Source: an uncultured Aquabacterium sp. (GTDB taxonomy: Bacteria; Pseudomonadota; Gammaproteobacteria; Burkholderiales; Burkholderiaceae_C). From it: a DNA stretch of 7,445 bases. The notes beneath the pieces are model-generated. The model made no database searches. It worked only from the letters and a program-made list of their open reading frames with translations, and was not told the origin of the DNA. Positions 1-6,365 of this stretch are shown one piece after another. How positions within the stretch are numbered: position 1 is the first letter of the stretch; every line of letters starts with the position of its first letter. The position numbers and the translations under genes were made by a program. The stretch is from NCBI GenBank assembly GCA_937923225.1, contig CALAKR010000062.1, positions 1-7,445 of the forward strand. The letters run 5' to 3'.

Positions 1-1932
1 CTGGCGCTCAAGACGGTGGCCTTTGCCGTGTCCGCCGCGCTGGCGGGGCTGGCCGGCGGCCTGTATGCGCCGCTCTCCGGCTTCGTCACGCCGCAGAGCT
101 TCGGCTTCTCGCAGAGCCTGCTGTTCGTGCTGGTGGTGGTGATCGGCGGCTCTGGCACGGTGGCCGGGCCCATCATCGGCGCGCTGGTGGTCGGGCTCTT
201 GCCTGAAATGCTGTCCGGCCTGGAGGAATACCGCCTGCTGTTCTTCGGGGCCTTGCTGCTGGTGGTGCTGTGGGCCGCGCCCCAAGGCCTGGTGGGCCTG
301 ATGCGCGCCGTGGCTGGCTGGTTGATGACACATGTGATGCGGCGTGTGAGGCCCGCCGTTTCGAGCACAGCCACGCATCAAGCAGCCGAGAACCCGACGG
401 CCAAGGATGCCGCGCCGCTGCTGGCCATACGGGCCCGCAAGGTGCTCAAGGCCGAGGCCCTGGGCAAGGTGTTCGGTGGGGTGCGTGCCGTGGATGGCGT
501 GGGCTTCGAGGTCCAGCCGGCCGCGGTCACCAGCCTGATCGGCCCCAATGGCGCGGGCAAGAGCACGGTGCTCAACTTGCTCAGCGGTTTCTACAAGCCC
601 GATGCGGGCCGCCGCCTGCTGGGCGGGCAGGTGATGCCTTCGGGTGCGGCCTGGCGCAGTGCGCGCGGTGGCATCGCCCGCACCTACCAGACCTCGCTGC
701 TGTTCGGCTCCCTCAGCGTGCTGGACAACGTGGCGCTGGCGCTGCCGCGTGGTCGCCTAGGCGCGCTGCTGGGGCGCCAGGCGGTGGGCTCGCCGGCCGC
801 ACAGGCCAAGGCCGTGGCGTTGCTGCGCTGGTGCGGCTACCTGGGCGATGTGCATTTGCCGGCCGCGGGCCTGGCGCATGTGGACCGTCGCCTGGTGGAG
901 ATCGCCCGTGCACTGGCCGCCGACCCTGACCAGCTGCTGCTGGACGAACCTGCCGCCGGCCTGTCCCGCCAGGACAAGCAGCAACTGGCCACCTTGCTGC
1001 GCCGCGTGGCCGATGCCGGCCTGGGCGTGCTGGTGGTCGAGCACGACATGGCGCTGGTGATGGACATCTCCGACCACGTGGTCGTGATCGACGCCGGCAA
1101 GCCGTTGGCCGAAGGCACACCCGCTGCCGTGCAGCAGGACGCCGCCGTGCGCCGCGCCTACCTGGGCGAGCCTGGCGCGCTGCAGGCCACGCGCCGCGCC
1201 GCCGGTGTGGCTGCCGATGCCCGTGAACTGCTGGGCGTGGGGCAGCTCACCACGGGTTATGGCGCGGCCCCTGTGCTGCATGCCGTGGACATCCAGGTGC
1301 GTGAGGGCGAGATGATCGCGCTGCTGGGCGCCAACGGCGCCGGCAAATCCACCTTGATGCGCAGCCTGTGTGGCCTGCACCGCCCACTTCAGCAAGGCGG
1401 CATCCACCTGGATGGGCAGGACCTGGCCTTGCTGCGAGCCGAGCAGATCGTGGGCCGTGGCCTGGTGCTGGTGCCCGAAGGCCGCCAGGTCTTCCCTGAG
1501 TTGAGCGTGCTGGACAACCTGCGTCTGGGTGCCTTCACCTGCCCCGAAGGGCGCGAGGCGCGTGTCGAGCAGATGCTGCAGCGCTTCCCGCGCCTGCGTG
1601 AGCGCCTGCACCAGCGTGCTGGCCTGTTGTCAGGCGGCGAGCAGCAGATGCTGGCGATCGGCCGTGCCTTGATGGCGCGTCCGCGCGTGCTGCTGCTCGA
1701 TGAGCCCTCATTGGGGCTGGCGCCGCAGGTGATCGCCGAGTTGTTCGCCGCGCTCGATGCACTGCGGGCCGAATCGATGACGCTGGTGCTGGTCGACCAG
1801 ATGGCACCGCTGGCGCTGGCCTTGGCCGACCGGGCCTATGTGATCGAGGATGGGCGCATCGTGGCCAGCGGCGATGCTGCCACGATCGCGGCTGATCCGG
1901 CGCTGGCGCAGGCCTACCTGGGTGGGCACTGA
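1..1932 (+). CDS. Fused branched-chain amino acid ABC transporter, LivM(C-term)-LivG-LivF (5' partial)
   Basis: The reading frame is open from the first base, so the true start lies upstream. A GTG at 16 is only an internal valine. Codons 1-95 or so are the last three membrane segments of a LivM-type permease, including the typical SAALAGLAGGLYAPLSG stretch. After a polar linker comes a LivG-type ATPase: Walker A GPNGAGKST at codons 181-189, Q-loop Gln 230, Walker B Asp-Glu at 315-316 and switch His 348. A LivF-type ATPase follows: Walker A GANGAGKST at 443-451, signature LSGGEQ at 543-548, Walker B Asp-Glu at 567-568. By family knowledge this imports a branched-chain amino acid, amide or related small solute across the inner membrane with a periplasmic binding protein, which is not in the window. 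The substrate cannot be read from the sequence. Permease-LivG fusions are known; having LivF on the same chain as well is less usual. The LivG half has LAHVDRR where a LSGGQ-like signature is expected. The LivF half has Asp-Gln-Met at the switch where Glu-Gln-Asn is common. Confidence 0.93.
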   Translation: MALKTVAFAVSAALAGLAGGLYAPLSGFVTPQSFGFSQSLLFVLVVVIGGSGTVAGPIIGALVVGLLPEMLSGLEEYRLLFFGALLLVVLWAAPQGLVGLMRAVAGWLMTHVMRRVRPAVSSTATHQAAENPTAKDAAPLLAIRARKVLKAEALGKVFGGVRAVDGVGFEVQPAAVTSLIGPNGAGKSTVLNLLSGFYKPDAGRRLLGGQVMPSGAAWRSARGGIARTYQTSLLFGSLSVLDNVALALPRGRLGALLGRQAVGSPAAQAKAVALLRWCGYLGDVHLPAAGLAHVDRRLVEIARALAADPDQLLLDEPAAGLSRQDKQQLATLLRRVADAGLGVLVVEHDMALVMDISDHVVVIDAGKPLAEGTPAAVQQDAAVRRAYLGEPGALQATRRAAGVAADARELLGVGQLTTGYGAAPVLHAVDIQVREGEMIALLGANGAGKSTLMRSLCGLHRPLQQGGIHLDGQDLALLRAEQIVGRGLVLVPEGRQVFPELSVLDNLRLGAFTCPEGREARVEQMLQRFPRLRERLHQRAGLLSGGEQQMLAIGRALMARPRVLLLDEPSLGLAPQVIAELFAALDALRAESMTLVLVDQMAPLALALADRAYVIEDGRIVASGDAATIAADPALAQAYLGGH

Positions 1933-1988
1933 GGGCGGCAGCAATTTCGGTCAGGACAAGGCTTGGCCCCTTGCCGCATGATGAACGC

Positions 1989-2333
1989 ATGGACCTCAAC
2001 GAACTGCTGGCCTGGATCGAGGCCCGGCTTGACGAGCCGCTGACGCTCGATGCGATCGCGGCCCAGGCCGGGCTGTCGCCGTACCACTTCTCAAGGCTGT
2101 TCACGGCCCGCATGGGCCGCAGCGTGATGGCCTATGCGCGTGGGCGGCGCTTGATCCGCGGTGCGCGCAGGCTGGTGGCCGAGCCTGACATCAAGCTGAT
2201 TGATCTGGCCTTTGATGGCGGCTTCGAATCCCAGGAGGCGTTCACGCGGGCATTCCGACGCTTGTTCGGTGTGTCGCCTGGCCGGTTTCGCCAAGGCTTC
2301 TCACTTCACCCATCGAAGGACAGTACCCGATGA
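1989..2333 (+). CDS. Minimal AraC-family DNA-binding regulator (HTH only)
   Basis: This 114-residue protein is almost entirely an AraC/XylS DNA-binding domain. The first helix-turn-helix spans about residues 18-43 (LTLDAIAAQAGLSPYHFSRLF). The second spans about 68-100 and ends in the family hallmark AFRRLFGVSPGRFR. There is no ligand-binding domain, as in MarA and SoxS. The start was set at ATG 1989 because MDLNELLAWIE resembles usual N-termini of this type. An in-frame TTG at 1971 would add six residues and has an AAGG about 9 bases upstream, but it sits in the 3' arm of a small hairpin (CAAGG 1957-1961 / CCTTG 1969-1973). The start is therefore not certain. The stop overlaps the next start codon (ATGA), so the GyrI-like protein is probably translationally coupled and is the likely signal-sensing partner. 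Target genes are unknown. The adjacent transporter upstream is a possibility but not shown. Confidence 0.9.
   Translation: MDLNELLAWIEARLDEPLTLDAIAAQAGLSPYHFSRLFTARMGRSVMAYARGRRLIRGARRLVAEPDIKLIDLAFDGGFESQEAFTRAFRRLFGVSPGRFRQGFSLHPSKDSTR
2315..2320 (+). promoter_or_regulatory. Ribosome binding site for the GyrI-like gene
   Basis: GAAGGA lies inside the 3' end of the AraC-type gene, 9 bases before the ATG at 2330. This good Shine-Dalgarno sequence argues that the downstream ORF starts at 2330 in its own right. It also argues against a sequencing frameshift having broken one fused gene in two. Confidence 0.6.
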
Positions 2334-2845
2334 ACGCGCCCTCATCCTCCGCGGTTTCCGCTTCCGTTGTTCAGTTGCCCGAGCTGGCCAGGCTCGAAGC
2401 GTTCACCGTGGCAGGGCCCGCGCGGCGATTTGGCCGGGAGGACAAGTCCGAGATTCCTCAATTGTGGTCTGCGCTGGTCGGTGTGCTGCCTTTCGAGGGG
2501 CAGCGGCCGGGGTGGGCCACCTATGGCGTCGTCTGGAGCGCTGACCGCGAGGAAGGAACCTTCGCCTACATGGCCGGCGTGGAGGTCGAGCCGGGCTGTG
2601 CGCTGCCCAAGGCGTTCGACAAGACGCGGATTCCGGCTGCGACCTATGTGGTCTTTCGCATCACCCTGGATGGGAGCGCGCTGCATCCTCAGGTGAAGAG
2701 CGCGATGGCCACCATTTGGGGTGAGTTGATTCCGGCATCGGGCGTCACGGTGGCGGACAGCCCGGATTTCGAGCTGTACGACGGGCATTTCTCACCCAAT
2801 CAGCCTGGCGCCGTCATCGATTTCTACGTGCCGATCGAGGCATGA
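2330..2845 (+). CDS. GyrI-like / AraC effector-binding domain protein
   Basis: The 171-residue protein fits the GyrI-like small-molecule-binding fold (the C-terminal domain of Rob; also BmrR, SbmC/GyrI). Family landmarks in order are an N-terminal strand with LEAFTVAGPARRFG (about 22-35), IPQLWSALVG (about 42-51), ATYGVVW (64-70), FAYMAGVEVEPG (about 77-88), IPAATYVVFRITL (about 101-113), IWGELIPASGVTVADSPDFELYD (about 128-150) and a closing DFYVPIEA. Such domains bind hydrophobic or cationic ligands, or act as small inhibitors. In Rob-like proteins this domain follows an AraC HTH in the same chain. Here the HTH is a separate ORF ending inside this gene's start codon (ATGA overlap, -1 frame). 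I infer a two-chain sensor-regulator. Alternatively it could be a stand-alone GyrI-like protein with its own role. No signal peptide is evident, so it should be cytoplasmic. Confidence 0.87.
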   Translation: MNAPSSSAVSASVVQLPELARLEAFTVAGPARRFGREDKSEIPQLWSALVGVLPFEGQRPGWATYGVVWSADREEGTFAYMAGVEVEPGCALPKAFDKTRIPAATYVVFRITLDGSALHPQVKSAMATIWGELIPASGVTVADSPDFELYDGHFSPNQPGAVIDFYVPIEA

Positions 2846-2851
2846 AGGGCC

Positions 2852-3391
2852 ATGAGGTGGCGGGCATGCCGTTTGCCCGTGGCAGGCATGCCTCACGCCA
2901 TCAAGTCACCCACCACCCATCGCCTGCCCGGCCCTCAACTCGTTGACCCTGCGCAGGAGGGTACGCACGAAGATGGTGACCTGAGCGATCTGCTGGGCGA
3001 ACTTCGCGTGGTGCTACCTACTGCCCAGTTGCTCACCGCCTTCCTGATCACCGTGCCCTTCATGCCCGGCTTCTCAGGCATCGTCGAGATCGAACGGTAC
3101 GTCTTTCTGGCCACCTTCATCCTGTCCGTGAGCGGGCTGGTGCTGTTGAGCGCGCCTGCGGTGCAGCACCGCGTGATGCGTCCGCTGGTGGACCGCATCG
3201 AATTCAAGCGCCGTGCCAGCAAGCAGATCCTGCTGGGCTGTGCGGCGATCTCGCTGGCCTTGATCCTGGCGTCGCAGTTCGTGCTGAGCGTGGCGATGGA
3301 TTCCGAGGTGCTGGGCACGGTGGCTGCCGCAGGTGTGGCCGCATTGCTGGGGCTGTTCTGGTGGTTGCTGCCGGGCGCGTGGAAAGGCTGA
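2852..3391 (+). CDS. DUF6328-type four-helix inner-membrane protein
   Basis: The 179-residue product has a polar N-terminal region of about 50 residues, then LSDLLGELRVVLPTAQLL leading into membrane helix 1 (about 53-70, with the motif FLITVPF). Helix 2 spans about 84-104, helix 3 about 125-147 and helix 4 about 153-174. Between helices 2 and 3 is a basic cytoplasmic-type loop (HRVMRPLVDRIEFKRRASKQ). The motif order LLxELRV...FLxTVPF...APxxxHR matches my memory of the uncharacterised DUF6328 family. No function is known. The start is uncertain: ATG 2852 has GAAGGG only 2 bases upstream, and ATG 2888, also in frame, has no clear ribosome site. The first 36 residues may therefore not be translated. 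It follows the GyrI-like gene by 6 bases and may share its mRNA. Confidence 0.75.
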   Translation: MRWRACRLPVAGMPHAIKSPTTHRLPGPQLVDPAQEGTHEDGDLSDLLGELRVVLPTAQLLTAFLITVPFMPGFSGIVEIERYVFLATFILSVSGLVLLSAPAVQHRVMRPLVDRIEFKRRASKQILLGCAAISLALILASQFVLSVAMDSEVLGTVAAAGVAALLGLFWWLLPGAWKG

Positions 3392-3409
3392 TGCCCGACA
3401 ATAGGGCCC

Positions 3410-4114
3410 ATGGATCCCAGCCGCATCGCCGCCATCTCCTTCGATCTCGACGACACCTTGTGGCCCTTCCTGCCGTGCCTGGTGCGGGCCGAAGGGGCCT
3501 TGATGAACTGGCTGATCGCGCACGCCCCGGCGACCGCCTCCGTGCTGGATTCACCAGCGGCGCTCAGGCCCTACCGGGACAGGGCGGTCGACGGGCATCC
3601 GCACCTGCGGCATGACCTGAGCGAACTGCGCCGCGTGGCCATCCGCACCTTGCTGCATGACGTCGGTGAGGACGTGGCGCTGGCAGAGCCCGCGTTCGAT
3701 GTGTTCTTCGCCGAGCGTCTGCGTGTGGAGCTCTACGAAGATGTGCTGCCGGCGCTGGTGCGGTTGAGCCGGCGCTATCCCCTGGTGGCCCTGACCAACG
3801 GCAATGCGTGCATCCACAAGGCCGGGCTGACCGAGCACTTCAAGGGCAGCCTGAACGCAGGCAACCTGGGCGCCGCCAAACCGGACGCGGAGGTGTTCAA
3901 GGCGGCGGCATCACTGGCCGGGGTGGAGACCTCCCAGTTGCTGCATGTGGGGGATGACTGGGCGCTGGATGTCGAAGGTGCACTGAAGGCAGGCGCCCAG
4001 GCGGCCTGGGTGGTTCGCCAAGGTGACGAGCCCGTCGTGCCGCCGACCGAAGCGCCTGCGCCAGTGGTGGTCCGTGATCTGGCGGCGCTGTGCGAGCTGC
4101 TGGCGTGTGACTGA
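3410..4114 (+). CDS. HAD-superfamily hydrolase, subfamily IA (YigB-like phosphatase)
   Basis: All four HAD motifs are present in this 234-residue protein. Motif I is FDLDDT with nucleophile Asp12 and acid/base Asp14. Motif II is LTNGN with Thr129. Motif III is Lys157 in GAAKPD. Motif IV is GDDWALD with Asp182, Asp183 and Asp187. The segment between motifs I and II (about 17-115) is a helical C1 cap. The DxDDT form and the LTNGN and AAKPD motifs resemble YigB/YjjG-type enzymes, which dephosphorylate small metabolites such as the flavin precursor 5-amino-6-(5-phosphoribitylamino)uracil, FMN or nucleotides. The substrate cannot be settled from sequence alone. It is soluble and cytoplasmic. The gene starts 18 bases after the DUF6328 stop and has a weak AGGG just upstream of the ATG, which suggests co-transcription with that gene. 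Confidence 0.88.
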   Translation: MDPSRIAAISFDLDDTLWPFLPCLVRAEGALMNWLIAHAPATASVLDSPAALRPYRDRAVDGHPHLRHDLSELRRVAIRTLLHDVGEDVALAEPAFDVFFAERLRVELYEDVLPALVRLSRRYPLVALTNGNACIHKAGLTEHFKGSLNAGNLGAAKPDAEVFKAAASLAGVETSQLLHVGDDWALDVEGALKAGAQAAWVVRQGDEPVVPPTEAPAPVVVRDLAALCELLACD

Positions 4115-4178
4115 CCTGGGCTGGGGCACAGTGCATGGGCGATGTGGGTAGCCTGATCGCGCCAGGGGGCTTGTCGCG

Positions 4179-4184
4179 TATGCT
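4179..4184 (+). promoter_or_regulatory. Possible -10 element for gph
   Basis: TATGCT matches four of six bases of the sigma-70 -10 consensus and lies about 50 bases before the gph start, in the 118-base gap after the previous HAD gene. No convincing -35 element is seen at 16-18 bases. A small hairpin (GCGCC 4200-4204 / GGCGC 4208-4212) lies between it and the start. This is a weak call. Confidence 0.22.
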
Positions 4185-4232
4185 TTCAGGCCACGCTCTG
4201 CGCCCTGGGCGCCCACCATTGCCTTGCCTCAC

Positions 4233-4946
4233 ATGCCTCTCCAAGCCGCCATCATCGACCTCGACGGCACCATGGTCGACACCCTCGGTGATTTCGTCGT
4301 CGTGCTGCACCACACCCTGGCCGATCTGAACTGCCACCCGGTGGAGGTGGCCCGTGTCAGCCGCGCCTTCATCGAGCAGACCGTGGGCAAGGGCACGGAA
4401 GACCTGTTGCGCAAGACCCTGGCCCATGCCTGGGGCCTGCTCGATGACGATGCCGAGGTGCTGGCCCAGTTGCCCCAGGCTCTGGCCCGCTACAAGCACC
4501 ACTACGAACGGCTCAATGGCCAGAACGCCCAGGTCTACCCTGGCGTGGCCACCGGCCTGGCCCGCCTGAGCGAGCTGGGTGTGCCCCTGGCCTGCCTGAC
4601 CAACAAGCCCTCGGCCTTCGCCGAGCAACTGCTCACGCTCAAGGGCCTGCGTGGCTACTTCCGGCATGTGTTCGGCGGCGATGCCTTCGAGTGCAAGAAG
4701 CCCGATCCGCTGCCCCTGCTCAAGACCTGTGAGGCGCTGGGCACGGAGCCGGCCCGCACGCTGATGGTGGGTGATTCCAGCAACGATGCCCAGGCCGCGC
4801 GCGCGGCCGGCTGCCCGGTGGCGCTGGTGCGCTATGGCTACAACCATGGCCACCCGATCGAGGAGGTGCCGGCCCTGGTGCATGTGGACAGTCTGGAGGC
4901 GCTGGATTGGCCGGCCCTGAGCCTGGCGGCCGACAGCGGCACCTGA
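4233..4946 (+). CDS. gph: Phosphoglycolate phosphatase
   Basis: This HAD-family enzyme hydrolyses 2-phosphoglycolate to glycolate and phosphate. It salvages the product of DNA 3'-end repair and, in autotrophs, of Rubisco oxygenation. From ATG 4233 the protein is 237 residues, normal for Gph. Motif I is DLDGTMVDT with Asp9 and Asp11. Motif II is LTNKP with Thr123. Motif III is Lys156 in ECKKPDP. Motif IV is GDSSNDAQAA with Asp181 and Asp185. The C1 cap between motifs I and II carries the family's VGKGTEDLLRKTL segment. A TTG nine bases upstream (4224) is in frame, but the ATG gives the usual N-terminus, hydrophobic strand then DLDGT. No clear Shine-Dalgarno sequence is seen. In many Burkholderiales gph lies directly upstream of trpE. 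Here a VOC gene and an inverted gene separate them. Confidence 0.93.
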   Translation: MPLQAAIIDLDGTMVDTLGDFVVVLHHTLADLNCHPVEVARVSRAFIEQTVGKGTEDLLRKTLAHAWGLLDDDAEVLAQLPQALARYKHHYERLNGQNAQVYPGVATGLARLSELGVPLACLTNKPSAFAEQLLTLKGLRGYFRHVFGGDAFECKKPDPLPLLKTCEALGTEPARTLMVGDSSNDAQAARAAGCPVALVRYGYNHGHPIEEVPALVHVDSLEALDWPALSLAADSGT

Positions 4947-5032
4947 CGACCCTACCGGCAGCATCGGTTCGCGCCCTGCACGCACAATCCGTCGCACGGG
5001 CCAACCGTGGCCATCGACCGATTGACCTGCAC

Positions 5033-5037
5033 AGGAG
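5033..5037 (+). promoter_or_regulatory. Ribosome binding site of the VOC gene
   Basis: AGGAG lies 9 bases before the ATG at 5047. This is the clearest Shine-Dalgarno sequence in the window and fixes the start. A small hairpin (GGCCA 4999-5003 / TGGCC 5008-5012, loop ACCG) lies about 20 bases upstream of it; its meaning is unknown. Confidence 0.7.
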
Positions 5038-5046
5038 CGCGCGACA

Positions 5047-5526
5047 ATGCCCAGCAAGAACACAGTCTGCCTCTGGTACGACGGCACGGCCGAAGAGGCC
5101 GCGCGCTTCTACGCCGCCACTTTCCCTGACAGTTCCGTCGGCGCGATCAACCGTGCGCCGGGCGACTACCCCTCTGGCAAGGAAGGCGATGTCTTGACGG
5201 TGGAGTTCACCGTGATGGGCATTCCCTGCCTGGGCCTGAACGGCGGCCCGGTGTTCAAGCCGGACGAGGCCTTCTCCTTCCAGGTCGCGACCGATGATCA
5301 GGCCGAGACGGACCGCCTGTGGAACGCCATCGTGGGCAACGGCGGGCAGGAAAGCGCCTGCGGCTGGTGCAAGGACAAGTGGGGCCTGTCGTGGCAGATC
5401 ACACCGCGCGTGCTCACCGAAGCCATCGCCGATCCGGATCGCGCGGCGGCCAAGCGGGCCTTCGACGCCATGATGCAGATGGGCAAGATCGACATCGCCA
5501 CGATAGAGGCGGCGCGCAAAGGCTGA
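5047..5526 (+). CDS. VOC-superfamily protein, PhnB / 3-dmu-like
   Basis: The 159-residue protein has the layout of the PhnB/3-demethylubiquinone-like branch of the glyoxalase/vicinal-oxygen-chelate fold. An N-terminal module has CLWYDGTAEEAARFYAATFPDS (residues 8-29). VLTVEFTVMGIPCLGLNGGP (about 49-68) follows, then FSFQVATDDQAETDRLWNAI (about 76-95). Next are the family's CGWCKDKWGLSWQITP (105-120) and a C-terminal helix with AKRAFDAMMQMGKIDIATIEAA. Despite the domain name, proteins of this type are not shown to be ubiquinone methyltransferases, and many have no known substrate. It is soluble and cytoplasmic. The gene stands 100 bases after gph and faces the chalcone-isomerase-like gene tail to tail. 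Its own promoter is not obvious; CACAAT at 4984-4989 is a poor -10 candidate. Confidence 0.88.
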   Translation: MPSKNTVCLWYDGTAEEAARFYAATFPDSSVGAINRAPGDYPSGKEGDVLTVEFTVMGIPCLGLNGGPVFKPDEAFSFQVATDDQAETDRLWNAIVGNGGQESACGWCKDKWGLSWQITPRVLTEAIADPDRAAAKRAFDAMMQMGKIDIATIEAARKG

Positions 5527-5547
5527 GAGCCTGGAGTGCGCCTCCGG

Positions 5548-5570
5548 GCCTTGAACGCTCAGTTCAAGGC
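5548..5570. terminator. Perfect inverted repeat between convergent genes, likely bidirectional terminator
   Basis: GCCTTGAAC (5548-5556) and GTTCAAGGC (5562-5570) form a perfect 9-bp stem with a GCTCA loop. The stop codon of the minus-strand gene (5559-5561) sits in the loop. An overlapping 8-bp hairpin, one pair being G-U (GCCTGGAG 5529-5536 / CTCCGGGC 5542-5549), could form instead on the + strand transcript. Neither is followed by a T-run, so intrinsic termination may be weak or Rho-assisted. The position, 21 bases after the VOC stop and across the end of the opposing gene, is right for a shared terminator. Confidence 0.55.
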
Positions 5571-6263
5571 ATCAAGCAGCGGCGGCGCCTGGTAGTCGAG
5601 CAGGGCGTTCTTCAGATCCAGCGTGGTCGGCGCCTTGCCGATCCACACGCGCAGCACCGCGTTGAAGAACGCCGTCATCTGGATGGGCAGGCCCGAGGGC
5701 TGGCCGTTCACGAAGAAGACGGTGCCCCGCTGGGGCACGTACTCGATGGCGATGGTGTCGCCGGGCACCATGCGCTTCATGTGCGAGAAGATGCGGCCCA
5801 TCTCCACCGTGGCGGGGATCAGCTCGCGAAATTCCTCGCGCGAGCTGTTGGCCTCGATGCCGCGGGCGATCAGCTTGCCCAGCTCGTCCACGCGCATGGG
5901 CACCAGCATCACGAAGCGCAGCTGCTTGGGGCCGGGCGCCTTGAGCAGGGTGTCGGCGTTGGAGTTCTTGGTGGTGACATACAGCCCCACCGTGTAGACC
6001 TTCTGCAGGGCCTTGTAGCTCAGGCCCGAGCCGTTGAGCTGCAGGGTCTGGCCCTCGACCTTGATGGTGGGTTCGTAGCGCACGCCGGCGATCTCGGTGT
6101 TGACGGCCCAGGCGGGCAAGGGCGTGGCAACAAGGGCGGCCAAGGGGGCCAGGGCAGCCAGGGAGAGCACCATCCCCGTGCCGAGGCGGGTGGTGTGGCG
6201 GGCCCAGCGGGCGGCCGCGGCGCTCAGCGCGCGTCGTCCCTGGCGTGCGGTCGAACAGTTCAT
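5559..6263 (-). CDS. Exported chalcone isomerase-like protein
   Basis: The 234-residue product matches the bacterial chalcone-isomerase-like (CHI-fold) family. After an Arg-rich N-terminal stretch of 30 residues comes a hydrophobic segment, residues 31-49 (MVLSLAALAPLAALVAT...), ending in AWA|VN. This predicts signal peptidase cleavage after Ala53 and export to the periplasm. The mature part starts EIAGVRYEPTIKVEGQTLQLNGSG. It contains ALQKVYTVGLYV, LRFVMLVPMRVDELGKLIARGIEAN, the PGDTIAIEYVPQRGTVFFVNGQ hairpin and FFNAVLRVWIGKAP near the end. Bacterial members are poorly characterised and are not thought to do flavonoid chemistry; a lipid-binding or other structural role is possible. The N-terminus is longer than usual, so a shorter start is possible, but residue 31 alone would leave no positive n-region. 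No clear ribosome site precedes ATG 6263. It diverges from trpE. Confidence 0.86.
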   Translation of the reverse strand: MNCSTARQGRRALSAAAARWARHTTRLGTGMVLSLAALAPLAALVATPLPAWAVNTEIAGVRYEPTIKVEGQTLQLNGSGLSYKALQKVYTVGLYVTTKNSNADTLLKAPGPKQLRFVMLVPMRVDELGKLIARGIEANSSREEFRELIPATVEMGRIFSHMKRMVPGDTIAIEYVPQRGTVFFVNGQPSGLPIQMTAFFNAVLRVWIGKAPTTLDLKNALLDYQAPPLLDALN

Positions 6264-6308
6264 GCGATGGCTCGTGTCGGCAATGCGCTGATGTTACTCC
6301 CGGGTGTC

Positions 6309-6319
6309 GGGGGGGGGGG
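6309..6319. repeat. Homopolymer run of 11 G
   Basis: Eleven consecutive G lie between the divergent promoters, about 31 bases upstream of the trpE -10 element and outside any coding frame I accept. Such a tract is prone to slipped-strand length change and to base-calling error. A length change would alter promoter-flanking spacing but no protein. Confidence 0.9.
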
Positions 6320-6349
6320 TTCAGGGTCTGCCCCGGGGCATGGCCTGCC

Positions 6350-6358
6350 TGCTACACT
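6350..6358 (+). promoter_or_regulatory. Extended -10 promoter of trpE leader
   Basis: TGCTACACT is an extended -10 element: TG, one base, then TACACT, which matches TATAAT at four of six positions. No good -35 hexamer is found 16-18 bases upstream, as is usual for extended -10 promoters. Transcription would begin about 7 bases after the hexamer, near 6365. That is at or next to the ATG of the leader frame (6366) and about 195 bases before trpE. Confidence 0.5.
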
Positions 6359-6365
6359 GATCCGC

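Noticed and set aside
757..1611. Long open frame on the minus strand inside the LivG-LivF region (284 codons)
   Set aside because: It lies fully antisense to well-recognised ATPase domains. Its composition is low-complexity (Gln, His, Ala, Gly rich), as typical of antisense frames in GC-rich DNA. No domain is recognisable.
1957..1973. Small hairpin after the transporter gene as a terminator
   Set aside because: Only a 5-bp stem with a 7-base loop and no T-run. Too weak to call.
1971..1988. TTG start for the AraC-type gene
   Set aside because: It is possible, with AAGG about 9 bases upstream, but the ATG at 1989 gives the usual family N-terminus and TTG is the rarer start codon. Kept only as an alternative.
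2330..2845. GyrI-like gene as a pseudogene fragment of a broken fused regulator
   Set aside because: It has its own good ribosome site and ATG, a complete domain and no internal stops, so a working separate gene is more likely.
3897..5087. 396-codon open frame on the minus strand across the HAD gene end, gph and the VOC start
   Set aside because: It is antisense to gph with all its HAD motifs. The translation is rich in Gln, His, Arg and Gly with no recognisable fold.
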